The notes under the pieces are model-generated. The model did not search any database and was not told the DNA's origin. It worked only from the letters and a program-made list of their open reading frames with translations. From JAJDUF01 sp965214295 (GTDB lineage: Bacteria > Chloroflexota > UBA11872 > UBA12225 > JAJDUF01), in assembly GCA_965214295.1 (NCBI GenBank), contig OZ243944.1, positions 682,001 to 746,000 of the forward strand: a DNA stretch of 64,000 nucleotides. Reading direction: 5' to 3'. A program made the translations under genes and the position numbers. This document shows, piece by piece, positions 8,407 to 16,979 of the stretch (its first letter is position 1; each line of letters starts with the position of its first letter).

Positions 8407-8841
8407 CTAACCGATATTCTTCGCGTAGCGCCCCATCCCTGTGTCGTCTACGTAGTCAACACTTCGCCAAAAGGCCCTGGCCGGCTCTTCATGCTTGGCC
8501 ACGAGGGCCGTGATGCGCTCGGCCCCGAGCCGGCGCAGGCGGCATTCTACAGCGCCGACGAGCTTCCGCGCGATCCCCCGGCGCCGGTAGTCGGGGGCCA
8601 CGGCGAGCCGATACATATTCCCGCGCCAACCATCCCAGCCGCCGATCAGACTGCCCACAAGCCGGTCATTGTCCCAAGCCAGCAGGAAGAGGTCGGTATC
8701 ACGCTCAAGACGCTTTCTGATCGCGTCGGAGTGATCGGTAACGCTTCCCGATGGAGCGGCTTGCTCCCACAATGCCAGCACTGCCGCAATGTCCTGCACC
8801 CGACACGGCCGGAGTTCAATTCGTGGGTGACGAACGTCCAC
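8407..8841 (-). CDS. GNAT family N-acetyltransferase
   Basis: A 144-residue acetyl-CoA-dependent acetyltransferase. The acetyl-CoA pyrophosphate loop is YRRRGIARKL (about residue 88), after MYRLAVAPD; the C-terminal part has HEEPARAFWRSVDY, a common RimI-like ending. The GTG at 8841 is preceded by GAGGTGG, and homology starts there; an ATG at 8934 would extend it into mutS. With this start it begins 38 bases after the mutS stop and lies 75 bases before mutL, so it is inside the mismatch repair operon. The acceptor substrate is unknown. Confidence 0.8.
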   Translation of the reverse strand: MDVRHPRIELRPCRVQDIAAVLALWEQAAPSGSVTDHSDAIRKRLERDTDLFLLAWDNDRLVGSLIGGWDGWRGNMYRLAVAPDYRRRGIARKLVGAVECRLRRLGAERITALVAKHEEPARAFWRSVDYVDDTGMGRYAKNIG

Positions 8842-8878
8842 CTTCCACCTCGGACTTCTCCCCGTGGGGGTAGCCGCT

Positions 8879-11767
8879 TCAGGCGGACTCCCCTCCGTGC
8901 CCCGTCTGGAGCGGACTTGGGTCGGAGGGCACACGAGAGGCAGGGCCGTTGGCCGGCGATCCTGCTGCCCCCACCAACCGCCGGGCGCGCTCTTGCCACG
9001 CTGCGAGCACGTTGAGCGCCGCCAGCGGCGTGAGGGCGCCTACGTCCACCGCCAGCAGCTCGTCTACCAGGCCGGTCAAGGCATCCGAGCCGTCTTCCTG
9101 ACCGTGCAGCGGCAGCTGCCACAGGCGCGGCGCGGCAGCATGGCCGCTCTCCGTCGTGGCCCCGTTGGTGGGACGCAGCGATACCGCTTCCAGCTCGGCC
9201 AGTAATTGGGTGGCACGCGCAATGGTCTCCAGAGGCAGCCCGGCGAGACGCGCCACCTCGATGCCGTAGCTCCGACCGGCAGCGCCGAGCAAGACGCGGT
9301 GCGGGAAGATCAGCCGGCCCGCCTCCTCGACGACATCGAAACGCTGATTGACCACCCGCGGCAGCATACGTTCCAGCGCGGTCAGCTCGCGCAAGTGGGT
9401 GGCAAAGAGCGTGCGCGAGCGCGTGCGCTCGTGGAGCTGCTCGACCACGGCCCGCGCCAACGCCAGCCCGTCATACGACCCGGTACCACGCCCGATCTCG
9501 TCCACAATGACCAGGCTGCGGTCCGTCGCGCGATGCAGGATGCGCGCCGTTTCGGTCATCTCGACGAGGAAGGTGCTGGCGCCGCCGGCGAGATCGTCAT
9601 GCGCGCCGATGCGAGTGAAGATGCGATCCACCAGCCCGATCCGCGCCTTGGTCGCCGGGACGAAGCTCCCGATCTGCGCCAGCAGCACAATCAGGCCCAC
9701 CTGCCGGAGGTACGTGGACTTGCCGGCCATGTTAGGGCCGGTCAGGAGGATGATCTGTCGCTCCTCCGCAGCCAGGGTGCAGTCGTTGGGCACAAAGCTG
9801 CCAGAGGGCAGCGCCGCCTCGACGATGGGGTGTCGGCCCGCCTCAATTTCGAGCGTCTTGTCAGCTACCAGGTCCGGCCGGCAGTAGCCGCGCGCAGTGG
9901 CAACGTGGGCCAGCGCCTGCGCCACGTCGAGCACGGCCAGCGCGCGCGCCGTCCGACGCAGCGTCGCGGCGTGGCCGGCAACCTGCCGCCGGAGATCGTC
10001 GAAGAGCTGGCGCTCCAGCGTAGCAATGCGCCCGGACGCGGCCGCAAGCTCCGCTTCCCGCTCTTTGAGCGCCGGTGTGACAAACCGCTCGGTATTCGTC
10101 AGCGTTTGGCGCCGTTCGTAGTCGCTGGGGACGCCATGCGTGCGCTGCGCCGCGCGGGTCAGCTCGATGTAATATCCGAAGACGCGGTTGTACCCGACCT
10201 TGAGCGAGCGGATGCCGGTGCGCTCGCGCTCGACCGCCTGGAGTTCGGCAATCCAGGTCCGCGCTGCCTCGATGGAGGCCACCACCGCGTCGAGATCGGC
10301 GCTATAGGCCGGGCGAAACACGTGCGGTAGCCCGTCGGCCGTACCGCTGTCCTCGCCGGGGACGCCGGGCGCATCGAGCAGCGCCCGACCGATGAGCGTC
10401 GTGACTTCACGGCACGGGTGACGGGCCACAGCCGCACCACACCTGGCATCATCCGTGCGGCTTTGGATCGTCAGGTCGGCACGCACGGCCGCCCATTCGG
10501 AAACCTCGCCCGGCTCCTGCCTGTCAACCGGCACGTCCGGTTGCGTCAGAGCGGCTTGAACCTCGGCCGCGGCCAGCAGGCCGGCCCGTAGGCTCTGTAG
10601 CTCGCGCGGCAAGGCCGTGCCGTGCTGCACGCGGACGATCAGGCGCTCCAGATCGCCGATACGCCCCAGGATCAGCCGCAGCGTGCCCCGCAGCGCCGGC
10701 GCCGCGACGAGCAGAGCTACGGTATCGAGGCGCTGGTTGAGCGCGGCGGAGTCGTCGAGCGGCGTGAGCAGCCGCTCGCGCAGCAAACGCCCGCCCATTG
10801 GCGTGACAGTGCCGTCCAGCACCTCTAGCAAGGATCGAACCCCACGCCCGTCGGCCCCACTGCGACGCCGCGCCGTGGGCAGCACGTCGAGGTGGCGCAG
10901 CGTGGTCTCGTCCAGTGGCACGTGCCCCGGCCGGTCGAGACGCACCGGCGCTTGCACCGCGGATACAAGGGCGGCGTTGGTCGTTCGCAAGTAGCTCAAG
11001 AGACCGCCGGTAGCAGCCAGCGCCAGCGTCAGCCGTTCGCAGTCGAAAGCGGCGAGGGACCGAAGGTCCAATAGCTCACACAACTCGGATCGGCCGGTAC
11101 TCGCGTCGAACGCTGCGGCGTCCACGACGGTGCGCGAGGGCTGCACGCCCGGCGATGTGGCCCGCCCGGATGGACCGCGTCGTCCGGGCAAGTCGGTGCG
11201 CGGTGGGAGCAAGCACTCCGCCGGGGCCAGTCTGGCGAGGGCCGCTGCGGCCGCCTCCTCGCTCCCGGCCCCGTGCCACTCGCCGAGGCGCAGCGCACCG
11301 GTGCTGACCTCAACGGCCGCAATGCCCCACCCCGGGCGCCGCTTGGGCGCTGCGGCGACCGCTGCCAGGTAGTTCGGCCGCGCTGCCGCCAGGAGCTCCG
11401 GCTCGGCAACCGTCCCCGGCGAGAGCACCTTCGTCACCTGGCGGTCCACCAGACCGTGCCCGGCTTCCGAGACTTGCTCACAGATCGCCACACGATGGCC
11501 ACGGGCCAAGAGGCGACGCACGTAATGCCTGAGCGCGTGGACCGGCACGCCGGCCATCGGTACCCGCCCGGAGCGGCCGAACTCGCGGGAAGTCAGCGTG
11601 ACGTGGGCCGCGCGGGCCAGCACCCGGGCGTCTTCATCGAAGGTCTCGAAGAAATCGCCCATTTGGAAGAGGAGCAGGGCCTCCGGGTGCTGCTCCTTGA
11701 TCGAGAGATATTGCCGACGCGCCGGCGTCTCCCCCGCGCTGGTACGACTCTTGGTTGCCAAAACCAC
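8879..11767 (-). CDS. mutS: DNA mismatch repair ATPase MutS
   Basis: It recognises mismatches and small loops as a dimer. The mismatch-reading motif is GDFFETF (Phe-x-Glu, about residue 37). The ATPase carries Walker A GPNMAGKST (about 676), Walker B VIVDEIGRGT and the FATHLREL signature. At 962 residues it is longer than the usual 850-900. Part of the excess is a stretch near residues 434-448 (QSRTDDARCGAAVA) encoded by the dispersed 41-bp palindrome, between the lever and clamp regions and before the conserved RPAYSADLD segment. The start is a GTG; a TTG two codons later is better spaced from GGAGA and may be the true start. Confidence 0.93.
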   Translation of the reverse strand: MVLATKSRTSAGETPARRQYLSIKEQHPEALLLFQMGDFFETFDEDARVLARAAHVTLTSREFGRSGRVPMAGVPVHALRHYVRRLLARGHRVAICEQVSEAGHGLVDRQVTKVLSPGTVAEPELLAAARPNYLAAVAAAPKRRPGWGIAAVEVSTGALRLGEWHGAGSEEAAAAALARLAPAECLLPPRTDLPGRRGPSGRATSPGVQPSRTVVDAAAFDASTGRSELCELLDLRSLAAFDCERLTLALAATGGLLSYLRTTNAALVSAVQAPVRLDRPGHVPLDETTLRHLDVLPTARRRSGADGRGVRSLLEVLDGTVTPMGGRLLRERLLTPLDDSAALNQRLDTVALLVAAPALRGTLRLILGRIGDLERLIVRVQHGTALPRELQSLRAGLLAAAEVQAALTQPDVPVDRQEPGEVSEWAAVRADLTIQSRTDDARCGAAVARHPCREVTTLIGRALLDAPGVPGEDSGTADGLPHVFRPAYSADLDAVVASIEAARTWIAELQAVERERTGIRSLKVGYNRVFGYYIELTRAAQRTHGVPSDYERRQTLTNTERFVTPALKEREAELAAASGRIATLERQLFDDLRRQVAGHAATLRRTARALAVLDVAQALAHVATARGYCRPDLVADKTLEIEAGRHPIVEAALPSGSFVPNDCTLAAEERQIILLTGPNMAGKSTYLRQVGLIVLLAQIGSFVPATKARIGLVDRIFTRIGAHDDLAGGASTFLVEMTETARILHRATDRSLVIVDEIGRGTGSYDGLALARAVVEQLHERTRSRTLFATHLRELTALERMLPRVVNQRFDVVEEAGRLIFPHRVLLGAAGRSYGIEVARLAGLPLETIARATQLLAELEAVSLRPTNGATTESGHAAAPRLWQLPLHGQEDGSDALTGLVDELLAVDVGALTPLAALNVLAAWQERARRLVGAAGSPANGPASRVPSDPSPLQTGHGGESA
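10426..10466. repeat. 41-bp palindromic element, copy 1, inside mutS
   Basis: The arms are CCACAGCCGCAC and GTGCGGCTTTGG (one mismatch) around a 17-base loop of the CACACCTGG...ATCC type. Flanking GACG and CGTC extend the pairing. It is translated in the mutS frame without interrupting it, as residues about 434-448. Confidence 0.85.
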
Positions 11768-11853
11768 TCTCCACAGGAGGCAGTAGGCGAAAGCGACGGA
11801 TCAACTGGCGGCGATTGTAGCACGTCCTCCCCGCAAACTGGCACCGGTGTCTA

Positions 11854-11883
11854 TTGACACTGCCCGCTGCCCGGTCGTAGACT
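11854..11883 (+). promoter_or_regulatory. Sigma-70-type promoter for secA
   Basis: A perfect -35 TTGACA (11854-11859), an 18-base spacer and TAGACT as -10 (11878-11883) lie about 150 bases before the secA start. The predicted transcript would contain the 28-bp palindrome in its leader. Confidence 0.6.
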
Positions 11884-11929
11884 CGTAACTAGGGGCTGAT
11901 GCTCTCTTGGCAGCATCCGGCTCGTTTCC

Positions 11930-11957
11930 GTAGGGGCGCAGCATGCTGCGCCCTTAC
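11930..11957. repeat. 28-bp palindrome, copy 1 (secA leader)
   Basis: The left half GTAGGGGCGCAGCA is followed directly by its complement, with one substitution near the right end. The same palindrome, there perfect, occurs at 50707-50734. It lies in the secA leader, between promoter and start. Confidence 0.8.
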
Positions 11958-12030
11958 TCTGGGACCACTAACGACCCCTCTGAGGGGGTGGAGGCGCTTA
12001 AACCTAGCGCTCAGTAGTGAGTAGGCGATC

Positions 12031-14847
12031 ATGGTCAGTTTGTTCTCCCCCACCACTGCCAGAGCCGTCACTGGCGCCAACCGTTTCTGGCAAGGCGTGT
12101 CCCGCTGGGTTGCCGGGACCGACCGGCAGCTCAGGCGGCTGCGGGCAACGGCCGCAGCGATCAACACGCTGGAACCGGACATGGAAGCCTTGTCCGACGC
12201 TGCCTTGCGCGACAAGACAGACGAGTTCCGGGGCCGTTTGGCAGCCGGTGAGACGCTCGACGATTTGCTCGTGGAGGCCTTTGCCGTCGTGCGCGAGGCC
12301 GGCAAGCGCACCCTCGGTCAGCGCATGTACGACGTACAGCTGATGGCCGGTATGGTCCTCCACGGCGGCAAGATCGCCGAGATGCGGACCGGCGAAGGGA
12401 AGACCCTGGTCGCCACCCTGCCCCTCTACCTCAACGCCTTGGCCGGCAAGGGCTGCCACCTTGTCACGCCCAACGATTACCTGTCGCGCATTGGTGGTGG
12501 CTGGATGGGGCCGATCTACCACGCGCTCGGCATCACGGTCGGCGTCATCGCCCACGAGTTCGGCGGCCGCTACGAACCGGACTATCAGGACCCGCAGCAA
12601 CACGGCGATCCGCGTCTCGACCACTGGCGCCAGGTTTCGCGGCGAGAGGCCTACGCCGCCGACGTCACCTACGGCACCAACCACGAGTTCGGCTTCGACT
12701 ATCTCCGCGACAACATGGTCTTGGACCTGTCGCAGCTGGTCCAGGGCCCGCTGTACTACGCCATCGTGGATGAGGTGGACAACATCCTCATTGACGAGGC
12801 CCGCACCCCGCTCATCATCTCCGGGCCGGCCGAAGAGCCGCCCGATACCTACTACAAGTTCGCCCGTATCGTCAATACGCTGGTCGAAGAGCGTGATTTC
12901 ACCGTTGACCTCAAACTGAAGGCCGTGTCGCTCACTGACGAGGGCATTGATCGCGTCGAGCGGCAGATCGGGGTGGACAATATCTACGGCGAAGGGAACT
13001 ATCACCTGGTCCACTACCTGGAGCAGGCGCTGAAGGCCAAGGTACTGTTCCAGCGCGATAGCGAGTACGTGCTGTGCCGCGACGGTCGCGTGCTCGACGG
13101 CAACCGCCGCGACGCCAACGCCGATGTCGTCATCGTGGACGAGTTCACCGGCCGGCTCATGCACGGCCGCCGCTATTCGGAGGGGCTGCACCAGGCCATC
13201 GAAGCCAAGGAAGGCGTCCGCATTCAGCGCGAAAACCTGACGATGGCCACCATTACCTTCCAAAACTACTTCCGGCTCTATGAGAAGCTCGCCGGCATGA
13301 CGGGCACCGCCGCGACCGAGGCCGAAGAGTTCCGCAAAATCTATAACCTGGAGGTGATCCAGATACCGACGCACCGCCCAATGATCCGCGATGACTTCAG
13401 CGATCAGGTCTACAAGCACGAGCAGGCCAAGTACGAGGCCATCATCCGCGAGATCGAGTTGATGCAGGACCTCGGGCGACCGGTGCTCGTCGGTACGACC
13501 TCGGTGGAGAAGTCGGAGCAGCTCTCGCTCATGCTCAACCGTCGCGGCATTGGCCACCAGGTCCTGAACGCCAAGCAGCATGAGGGTGAAGCGCTGGTCG
13601 TCGCGCAAGCGGGCAGCAGGAATGCCGTCACCATCGCCACGAACATGGCCGGCCGCGGGACCGACATCATCCTCGGCGGTAGTCCTCCCGATGCGGACGC
13701 GACCGAGGCGGTCCGGGCTGCCGGGGGGCTCCACATCATCGGCACCGAGCGCCACGAAGCGCGGCGCATTGATAACCAGCTCCGCGGTCGCGCCGGCCGG
13801 CAAGGCGACCCCGGCTCGTCACGGTTCTACCTCTCCCTCGACGACGACCTGATGCGCCGCTTTGTCGGCTCCGAGCGGATCGCCGGGATCATTGATCGCC
13901 TCGGCCTGGAAGACGATCAGCCCATCGAACACGGCTTGGTGTCGAAATCCATCGAAACGGCCCAGACGAAGGTCGAGGGCTACAACTTTGATATTCGCAA
14001 GTACACCGTCGAGTACGACGACATAATGAACCGGCAGCGCGAGGTGATCTATGGCCAGCGCCGCCGGCTGCTCGAAGCGGAGTCCATCAGCGAGGTCGTC
14101 AGCGACCTGATCGGCAACGAGCTGGACAAGCTGGTCGAGGCCTACTGCGCCGCGGATCGGCAGGACGAATGGGATCTTGAGGGGGTATGGGGTGCCTACC
14201 GTACACTGTTAGGCCTCCCGACCGATGCGGAAGGCCCTGGCGCCGACGCCAGCCTACTCCCCTCCACGCTGGAGGGCCTTCCGACCGCAAACGGCAATGA
14301 TCTTGGCGCAGCAATGCGTGAGCTGACGCTAGAGGACCTCAAGGACCACAAGGAGATTAAGGAAACGCTGTATGCGTTGGCGTTGGACCTGGCCACGGCC
14401 CGCGAGCAGGCGGTCGGCACCGCGCTGATGGCGCAAGTCCAGCGGCAAGTGGCGCTCCAGGTCGTTGACGGCCTATGGGTGGAGCACCTCACGGCCATCG
14501 AGGACATGAAGCAGGGCATCGGGCTACGGGCCTATGGTCAGCGCGATCCCCTGACCGAGTACAAATCCGAAGCGTACCGCCTGTTCCAGTCCCTCATGGA
14601 CAACGTGCAGCACAGCATCGTGCGAACACTCTTCCACCTGCCGCTCCCCACGGGCGGCACCAACGGGGCTGCGGCGCTCGACGAGGCCAATCGCCGGCCG
14701 CAACGGATGTTCACCAACAGCCCGGTCGAGCAGGTTGCCACTCAGACGCCGGCGACCGTGCGGAGCGGCCGCCGCAAGAAGATCGGTCGCAACGCTCCGT
14801 GCCCATGTGGCAGTGGCAAGAAATACAAGCGTTGCCACGGTCGCTGA
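12031..14847 (+). CDS. secA: Preprotein translocase ATPase SecA
   Basis: The motor that drives preproteins through SecYEG. Walker A MRTGEGKT is near residue 119, the Walker B-like VDEVDNILIDEARTP near 248, and the second nucleotide-binding domain includes ATNMAGRGTDI. The C-terminus (about 915-936) is the SEC-C zinc finger, CPCGSGKKYKRCHG, which binds SecB or ribosomes in other bacteria. The length of 938 is normal. A short insertion rich in Asp and Gly follows LGLPTDAEG in the helical scaffold region. A strong promoter precedes it, and a 15-bp hairpin separates it from prfB. Confidence 0.96.
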   Translation: MVSLFSPTTARAVTGANRFWQGVSRWVAGTDRQLRRLRATAAAINTLEPDMEALSDAALRDKTDEFRGRLAAGETLDDLLVEAFAVVREAGKRTLGQRMYDVQLMAGMVLHGGKIAEMRTGEGKTLVATLPLYLNALAGKGCHLVTPNDYLSRIGGGWMGPIYHALGITVGVIAHEFGGRYEPDYQDPQQHGDPRLDHWRQVSRREAYAADVTYGTNHEFGFDYLRDNMVLDLSQLVQGPLYYAIVDEVDNILIDEARTPLIISGPAEEPPDTYYKFARIVNTLVEERDFTVDLKLKAVSLTDEGIDRVERQIGVDNIYGEGNYHLVHYLEQALKAKVLFQRDSEYVLCRDGRVLDGNRRDANADVVIVDEFTGRLMHGRRYSEGLHQAIEAKEGVRIQRENLTMATITFQNYFRLYEKLAGMTGTAATEAEEFRKIYNLEVIQIPTHRPMIRDDFSDQVYKHEQAKYEAIIREIELMQDLGRPVLVGTTSVEKSEQLSLMLNRRGIGHQVLNAKQHEGEALVVAQAGSRNAVTIATNMAGRGTDIILGGSPPDADATEAVRAAGGLHIIGTERHEARRIDNQLRGRAGRQGDPGSSRFYLSLDDDLMRRFVGSERIAGIIDRLGLEDDQPIEHGLVSKSIETAQTKVEGYNFDIRKYTVEYDDIMNRQREVIYGQRRRLLEAESISEVVSDLIGNELDKLVEAYCAADRQDEWDLEGVWGAYRTLLGLPTDAEGPGADASLLPSTLEGLPTANGNDLGAAMRELTLEDLKDHKEIKETLYALALDLATAREQAVGTALMAQVQRQVALQVVDGLWVEHLTAIEDMKQGIGLRAYGQRDPLTEYKSEAYRLFQSLMDNVQHSIVRTLFHLPLPTGGTNGAAALDEANRRPQRMFTNSPVEQVATQTPATVRSGRRKKIGRNAPCPCGSGKKYKRCHGR

Positions 14848-14865
14848 TCGGCCTGCCCTGTAGCC

Positions 14866-14902
14866 AGTAGCCCGGTGGCCAGTGACCGGCCACCGGGCTA
14901 CT
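14866..14902 (+). terminator. Hairpin after secA
   Basis: A perfect 15-bp stem (AGTAGCCCGGTGGCC and complement) with a seven-base loop starts 19 bases after the secA stop. No U-tract follows; ACCACTAACC direct repeats come next. Confidence 0.65.
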
Positions 14903-14940
14903 GACCACTAACCACTGACCACTAACCGGGAGACAGAGAG

Positions 14941-16129
14941 ATGACAGCGAGCATGACCGACGTAGGTGCCCGGCTCCGCACACTCGCAGACCGGCTACAG
15001 CACTTCGCGGTGCGTCTTTGACCTCGCCGGCAAGCGGGCCGAGCTAGTGCGTCTCGAAAAACAGGTAATCGCCCCCGACTTTTGGTCCGATGTCGCGTCG
15101 GCCCAGGAGACCATGCGCCGGCTCTCCGGCCTGCGCGACGAGCTGGAGACGTGGGAGCGGCTGGACAACGAACGCTCCGAGTTGGCCGAGCTATACGAGC
15201 TGGCCGCAGCGGAAGCCGATCTGGTCAGCCAAAGCTGCACCACACCTGACACCATCCGTGCAGCTTTGGCCGACCATCAGGACATCATCGCCGATATCGC
15301 CGCGGACTTGGGGCGGTTGCACGAGCAGTTGGACGCCCTCGAATCGCGGCTCGCCCTCAGTGGCCCCTACGATGATCGCACCGCCATCTTGTCCGTCCAC
15401 GCTGGCGCCGGCGGCACCGAATCCCAGGACTGGGCGGAGATACTCTTGCGGATGTATCTGCGTTGGGCCGAGCAGCGCCACTACCGGACCGACGTACTCG
15501 ACCGCTCCGACGGTGAAGAGGCGGGTATCAAGAGCGCTACACTGGCCTGTGCCGGCCGTCACGCTTACGGCTATCTGAAGGCCGAGCGCGGCGTCCACCG
15601 CCTCGTGCGTATCTCCCCCTTCGATGCCGCACGCCGCCGGCACACCTCGTTTGCGCTCGTCGAGGTCGTCCCCGAAGTGCCGGACGACCGCACCGTGGTG
15701 ATTAACCCGGACGACATCGAAGTGGACACCTTCCGGTCCAGCGGAGCCGGCGGCCAGCACGTCAACAAGACTTCCTCGGCGGTGCGGATGCGGCACAAGC
15801 CCACCGGCATTGTCGTCACGTGCCAGAACGAGCGGTCGCAGTTCCAGAACCGTGACGTCGCCATGCGTCTGCTGCGTGCCAAGCTCTTGGAGCGGAAGCT
15901 GCAAGAGCAGGAAGCTGCCCGAGCGCAGTTGCGCGGCGAGCCGGTGTCGGCGGGCTGGGGCAACCAAATCCGCAGCTACGTGCTGCACCCCTACACTATG
16001 GTCAAGGACCTGCGGACAAGCGTGGAGACCAGCAACGCCCAGGCCGTCCTCGACGGCGACCTCGATGCCTTCATCGAGGCGTGGCTCCGCAGCCAAATCG
16101 GCGCCAACGCCGACGCCGATAGCGAATGA
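14941..16129 (+). CDS. prfB: Peptide chain release factor 2, programmed +1 frameshift
   Basis: It terminates translation at UGA and UAA. The ATG at 14941 follows GGGAGACAGAGAG. The zero frame reads 26 codons to CTT TGA C, then continues in +1 from GAC at 15020, so the coding region is 14941-15018 joined to 15020-16129 (395 residues). The RF2 recognition tripeptide SPF (ISPFDAARRR, about residue 224) and the catalytic GGQ (SGAGGQHVNKTSS, about 269) are present. Residues about 96-109 (SQSCTTPDTIRAAL) are encoded by the 41-bp palindrome, within the N-terminal helical domain, where RF2 normally has a shorter loop. That insertion explains part of the excess over the usual 365 residues. Confidence 0.92.
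15016..15022 (+). promoter_or_regulatory. prfB +1 programmed frameshift site
   Basis: The sequence is CTT TGA C, the canonical prfB recoding heptamer. In-frame UGA is codon 27. The upstream GCGGTG may act as a weak internal Shine-Dalgarno three bases before CTT. When RF2 is low, ribosomes pause at UGA and slip forward by one, giving autoregulation. Confidence 0.9.
15229..15269. repeat. 41-bp palindromic element, copy 2, inside prfB
   Basis: The 12-base arms CCAAAGCTGCAC and GTGCAGCTTTGG pair perfectly. They differ from the consensus at two places on each side in a compensating way. Pairing extends outwards through GGTC/GACC with one mismatch. It is translated in the RF2 frame. Confidence 0.85.
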
Positions 16130-16204
16130 AGAGTGGCGAGTGACGAGAGGATGGTGCGCGTCTGGCGTTGGTAGGAAGACCGCTCCGCCTAGCCCCATGC
16201 ATGG

Positions 16205-16645
16205 TTAGGGGAGCCGGAGTGCGTCGGCCTCAGCCGGCTCCAGCAAGAGGACCCGCGAGGTACGCTCTTCGAGAAAGAGCGCGAAGTGAGCAAGGATGTC
16301 CCGGCCCAAGAGTGATGGGATGGGGGAGATAGGAGCAGTCGGTTCGAGGATCGTCAGCGTGAGCGGCAGCGCGACGTTTTCCAGGTTCAGGACGGCCTCG
16401 ACGACGCGCGTTGCGACCTGCCCGCCAATACCGGTGCCCGGCTGACCGCGGCGGAGGGCGGTAAAGTCCATACCGAGTTCTGTCCGCAACCTCTCAGCGT
16501 GAGGAGGACCCAGAATGGTGCGGTCGGCACCAGTGTCCACTAACAGCCGTAACTCCAGGCTATGACTGAGTGTCGGGAAGTGGAAGACACCCTTGATGAA
16601 GGGACGGCGCCTGGTGCCGAGCGTGGCGAAGTGGCCGCGGATCAT
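16205..16645 (-). CDS. Retropepsin-like aspartic protease
   Basis: A 146-residue protein with the single-lobe aspartic protease signature: LLVDTGADRTIL (about residues 34-45) supplies the catalytic Asp-Thr-Gly, and PSLLGRDILAHF near residue 112 matches the hydrophobic-Gly-Arg-Asp motif before the C-terminal helix. Such clan AA proteases act as homodimers. No signal peptide or membrane segment is present, so it is probably cytoplasmic. Its start overlaps the stop of the upstream DUF5678-like gene by four bases, so the two form a coupled pair. The substrate is unknown. Confidence 0.8.
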   Translation of the reverse strand: MIRGHFATLGTRRRPFIKGVFHFPTLSHSLELRLLVDTGADRTILGPPHAERLRTELGMDFTALRRGQPGTGIGGQVATRVVEAVLNLENVALPLTLTILEPTAPISPIPSLLGRDILAHFALFLEERTSRVLLLEPAEADALRLP

Positions 16646-16899
16646 GACGCCAGGATCAGTAGCTCGTCATGGCGAGTCAGATGTTCCACCAAACCCTGAC
16701 CGGGGGGGACTCCTTTTGCGCTCAGTCCTCTCAGCACCTGCTCCACTGTCGGAGCAGTGGACACCACCTGCTCGTTGAAGACAGCTACCCACTGCTCCGG
16801 GTACCGGTCGAGCAGCTCTTCGCGGTGGGCCTCATAGTAGTCAATGTCCCGCTGAAAGCGCTGTAGTCTCTGGGAAATACTGTCCTGCTGCTGAACCAT
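16642..16899 (-). CDS. DUF5678-like small protein, partner of retropepsin gene
   Basis: An 85-residue protein whose centre, LLDRYPEQWVAVFNEQVVST, followed by a helix with EQVLRGLSAKG, fits the DUF5678 pattern (a strand pair, then a helix). The N-terminus is rich in Gln, Arg and Asp and probably helical. The ATG at 16899 follows TGAGGTGGGCGCG; longer readings are not supported. It overlaps the retropepsin gene by ATGA. DUF5678 proteins commonly sit directly before retropepsin-like genes, but the function of the pair is not established. Confidence 0.7.
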   Translation of the reverse strand: MVQQQDSISQRLQRFQRDIDYYEAHREELLDRYPEQWVAVFNEQVVSTAPTVEQVLRGLSAKGVPPGQGLVEHLTRHDELLILAS

Positions 16900-16979
16900 C
16901 GCGCCCACCTCACTGGTCAAGAAAGCCGGCCATCCAATGGCTAGTATATGGCATCGCCCACAGGTGAGGCACCGACCTC

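Noticed and set aside
7744..10330. Long plus-strand frames opposite mutL, the acetyltransferase and mutS
   Set aside because: They run antisense to three conserved genes and give biased, family-less proteins.
12004..13803. 599-residue open frame on the minus strand opposite secA
   Set aside because: It is antisense to a conserved gene. High third-position GC removes stop codons opposite coding sequence. It shows no recognisable domain.
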